Assembly: GCA_035549015.1 (NCBI GenBank)
Contig: DASZRW010000103.1
Location: forward strand, 62,001-126,000
DNA: 64,000 nt
Direction of reading: 5' to 3'
From: JAFDZV01 sp035549015
GTDB lineage: Bacteria > Bacteroidota > Ignavibacteria > OLB7
The translations under genes were made by a program, and so were the position numbers. Positions 63,239-64,000 of this stretch are shown one piece after another (position 1 is the first letter of the stretch; the number at the start of each line of letters is the position of its first letter). Under the pieces are notes generated by a model. The model was not told the origin of the DNA and made no database searches. It saw only the letters and a program-made list of their open reading frames with translations.

Positions 63239-63796
63239 TCATCCCTCGGCATCAACAGGCACGTTCAGCCATTCATCCAGGCGTGCCTTCTGCGCAAGGT
63301 GATGGCGGAAGTGCATCTCGATCAACTGATACCACTCCTGCGCGTTCAGCTTTCCCAACCCCGGATGCTGCATCTTCACGTTCGGGTCAGCGCCGGCCAC
63401 ACGCTCCGGATAGGTACGCAGGTCAACGACCAGCGCTCCGAGCCGGGCGGAAACCTCTTCCGGACCTGCCGGCTGCACCGGCGTGTATTGAGGCGACGGC
63501 GGCACCGCAATGCGCACCGGAGGGAAGCTGTTGGCGGCCAGCGCACGTTGGCCGTTCTCGTTGGCAGGCTCCTCCGTGCGTTCTCCCTGGCCGTTCAAGC
63601 ACGCCTCCACCATCCTGAGATGAAAGTTCCGTGTGCCGGAAACAAGGTGCTCGTACACCTGCCCGATGGACCATGCATTCTCCTCCGGAATGCTGGCGAA
63701 CTGCCGGCTGGTGTAGTGCGGAAGCGACTCGATCCATGGCTGAACGGTTGCTTCGAAGTTGGCGAGGACCATATCGGGCGTCATAGCTTTATCCAT
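63239..63796 (-). CDS. DinB-superfamily (four-helix, metal-binding) protein
   Basis: 185 aa. The DinB/YfiT-type helical pattern has three metal-binding His positions: GQVYEHLVSGTRN and WYQLIEMHFRHHLAQKARLDEWL. The middle holds a polar linker. Members act as thiol-dependent transferases or are stress-induced with unknown substrates. It is followed by a clear terminator. Confidence 0.85.
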   Translation of the reverse strand: MDKAMTPDMVLANFEATVQPWIESLPHYTSRQFASIPEENAWSIGQVYEHLVSGTRNFHLRMVEACLNGQGERTEEPANENGQRALAANSFPPVRIAVPPSPQYTPVQPAGPEEVSARLGALVVDLRTYPERVAGADPNVKMQHPGLGKLNAQEWYQLIEMHFRHHLAQKARLDEWLNVPVDAEG

Positions 63797-63846
63797 GTAG
63801 TTGCATCTGCCGCCTGGGTTCAGCGGCGTTGATTGATATCCGCAAT

Positions 63847-64000
63847 CTACTGCAGCCCTGTTGCCACCATTGTGTCAGCAGCATTTTCCACGGCGTAGCA
63901 GCCGACGATTTTTTCCGCCTCGCGACGCACGCTCTCGGCAAGCGACATTGGAGATAGCACACGAGCCTTCGCGCCCCACTGAAGGATCCAGGGAATCAGC
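63847..64000 (-). CDS. C-terminal end of a WYL-domain transcriptional regulator, truncated by the window edge
   Basis: The minus-strand frame is open from the right edge to the stop at 63847 and gives 50 residues, including PWILQWGAKARVLSPMSLAESVRREAEKIVGCY. This is the typical end of WYL-domain (YafY-type) regulators, where a tryptophan-Gly strand is followed by 'V..P..L...V..E'. The short length limits certainty. Confidence 0.6.
   Translation of the reverse strand, partial: LIPWILQWGAKARVLSPMSLAESVRREAEKIVGCYAVENAADTMVATGLQ

Overview
The window is a GC-rich bacterial chromosome segment. There is no rRNA, convincing tRNA, CRISPR array, transposase, integrase or phage structural gene in it. 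Two proteins carry a type IX secretion (T9SS) sorting domain of the YPNPF/DxxG type, and beta-barrel outer-membrane proteins and lipoproteins are frequent. Together these point to the Bacteroidota/Chlorobiota/Ignavibacteriota side of the tree, and the GC content fits a Kapabacteria- or Ignavibacteria-like organism. That placement is inference from gene content only.

Layout. 0-10 kb: the end of an ADP-heptose-type glycosyltransferase, a tiny stand-alone T9SS sorting-domain protein, a protein with 13 AT-hooks, holA, mazG, carA, a thiolase and a 3-hydroxyacyl-CoA dehydrogenase. 10-20 kb: an M20D peptidase, a tandem pair of small exported paralogues, a 1259-residue TPR/transglutaminase protein, a large membrane protein and lexA. 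20-28 kb: a protein made of six Myb/SANT-like repeats, then the compact heme operon hemH-hemG-hemB-hemL with ATGA stop/start overlaps at the first two junctions. 28-35 kb: an accessory island. It holds a lasso-peptide-like precursor (58 aa, with the YxxPxLxxxGxxxxxTx leader motif and an Asp at core position 8), two long exported paralogues, the C-terminal remnant of a third copy, and then overlapping genes for a lasso B1 (PqqD-like recognition) protein and a B2 (Cys/His leader peptidase) protein. No lasso cyclase (asparagine-synthetase-like) is present in the window.

35-52 kb: envelope functions, namely barrel proteins, lipoproteins, mtgA, a two-subunit lycopene cyclase (crtYc/crtYd), a T9SS-exported glycosidase-like protein with a Gln at the expected acid/base position, a lipoprotein gene broken by an exact 14-bp tandem duplication, a TPMT-type methyltransferase, a barrel-VWA-OmpA fusion, a GT2 glycosyltransferase, a DUF2279-like protein and a GH57 glucanotransferase/amylase. 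52-64 kb: an AhpD-like/peroxiredoxin pair, speA with a GNAT gene, a ClC-CBS channel, a deoxyhypusine-synthase-like protein (a possible polyamine link to speA), a second DUF2279-like paralogue, a DUF1223 protein, a DinB-like protein and the end of a WYL-domain regulator.

The most interesting part is the 28.4-34.9 kb island: a complete leader-recognition/leader-cleavage pair and a credible precursor, but with precursor and processing genes split by 5.5 kb of repeated exported-protein genes and with no cyclase in sight.
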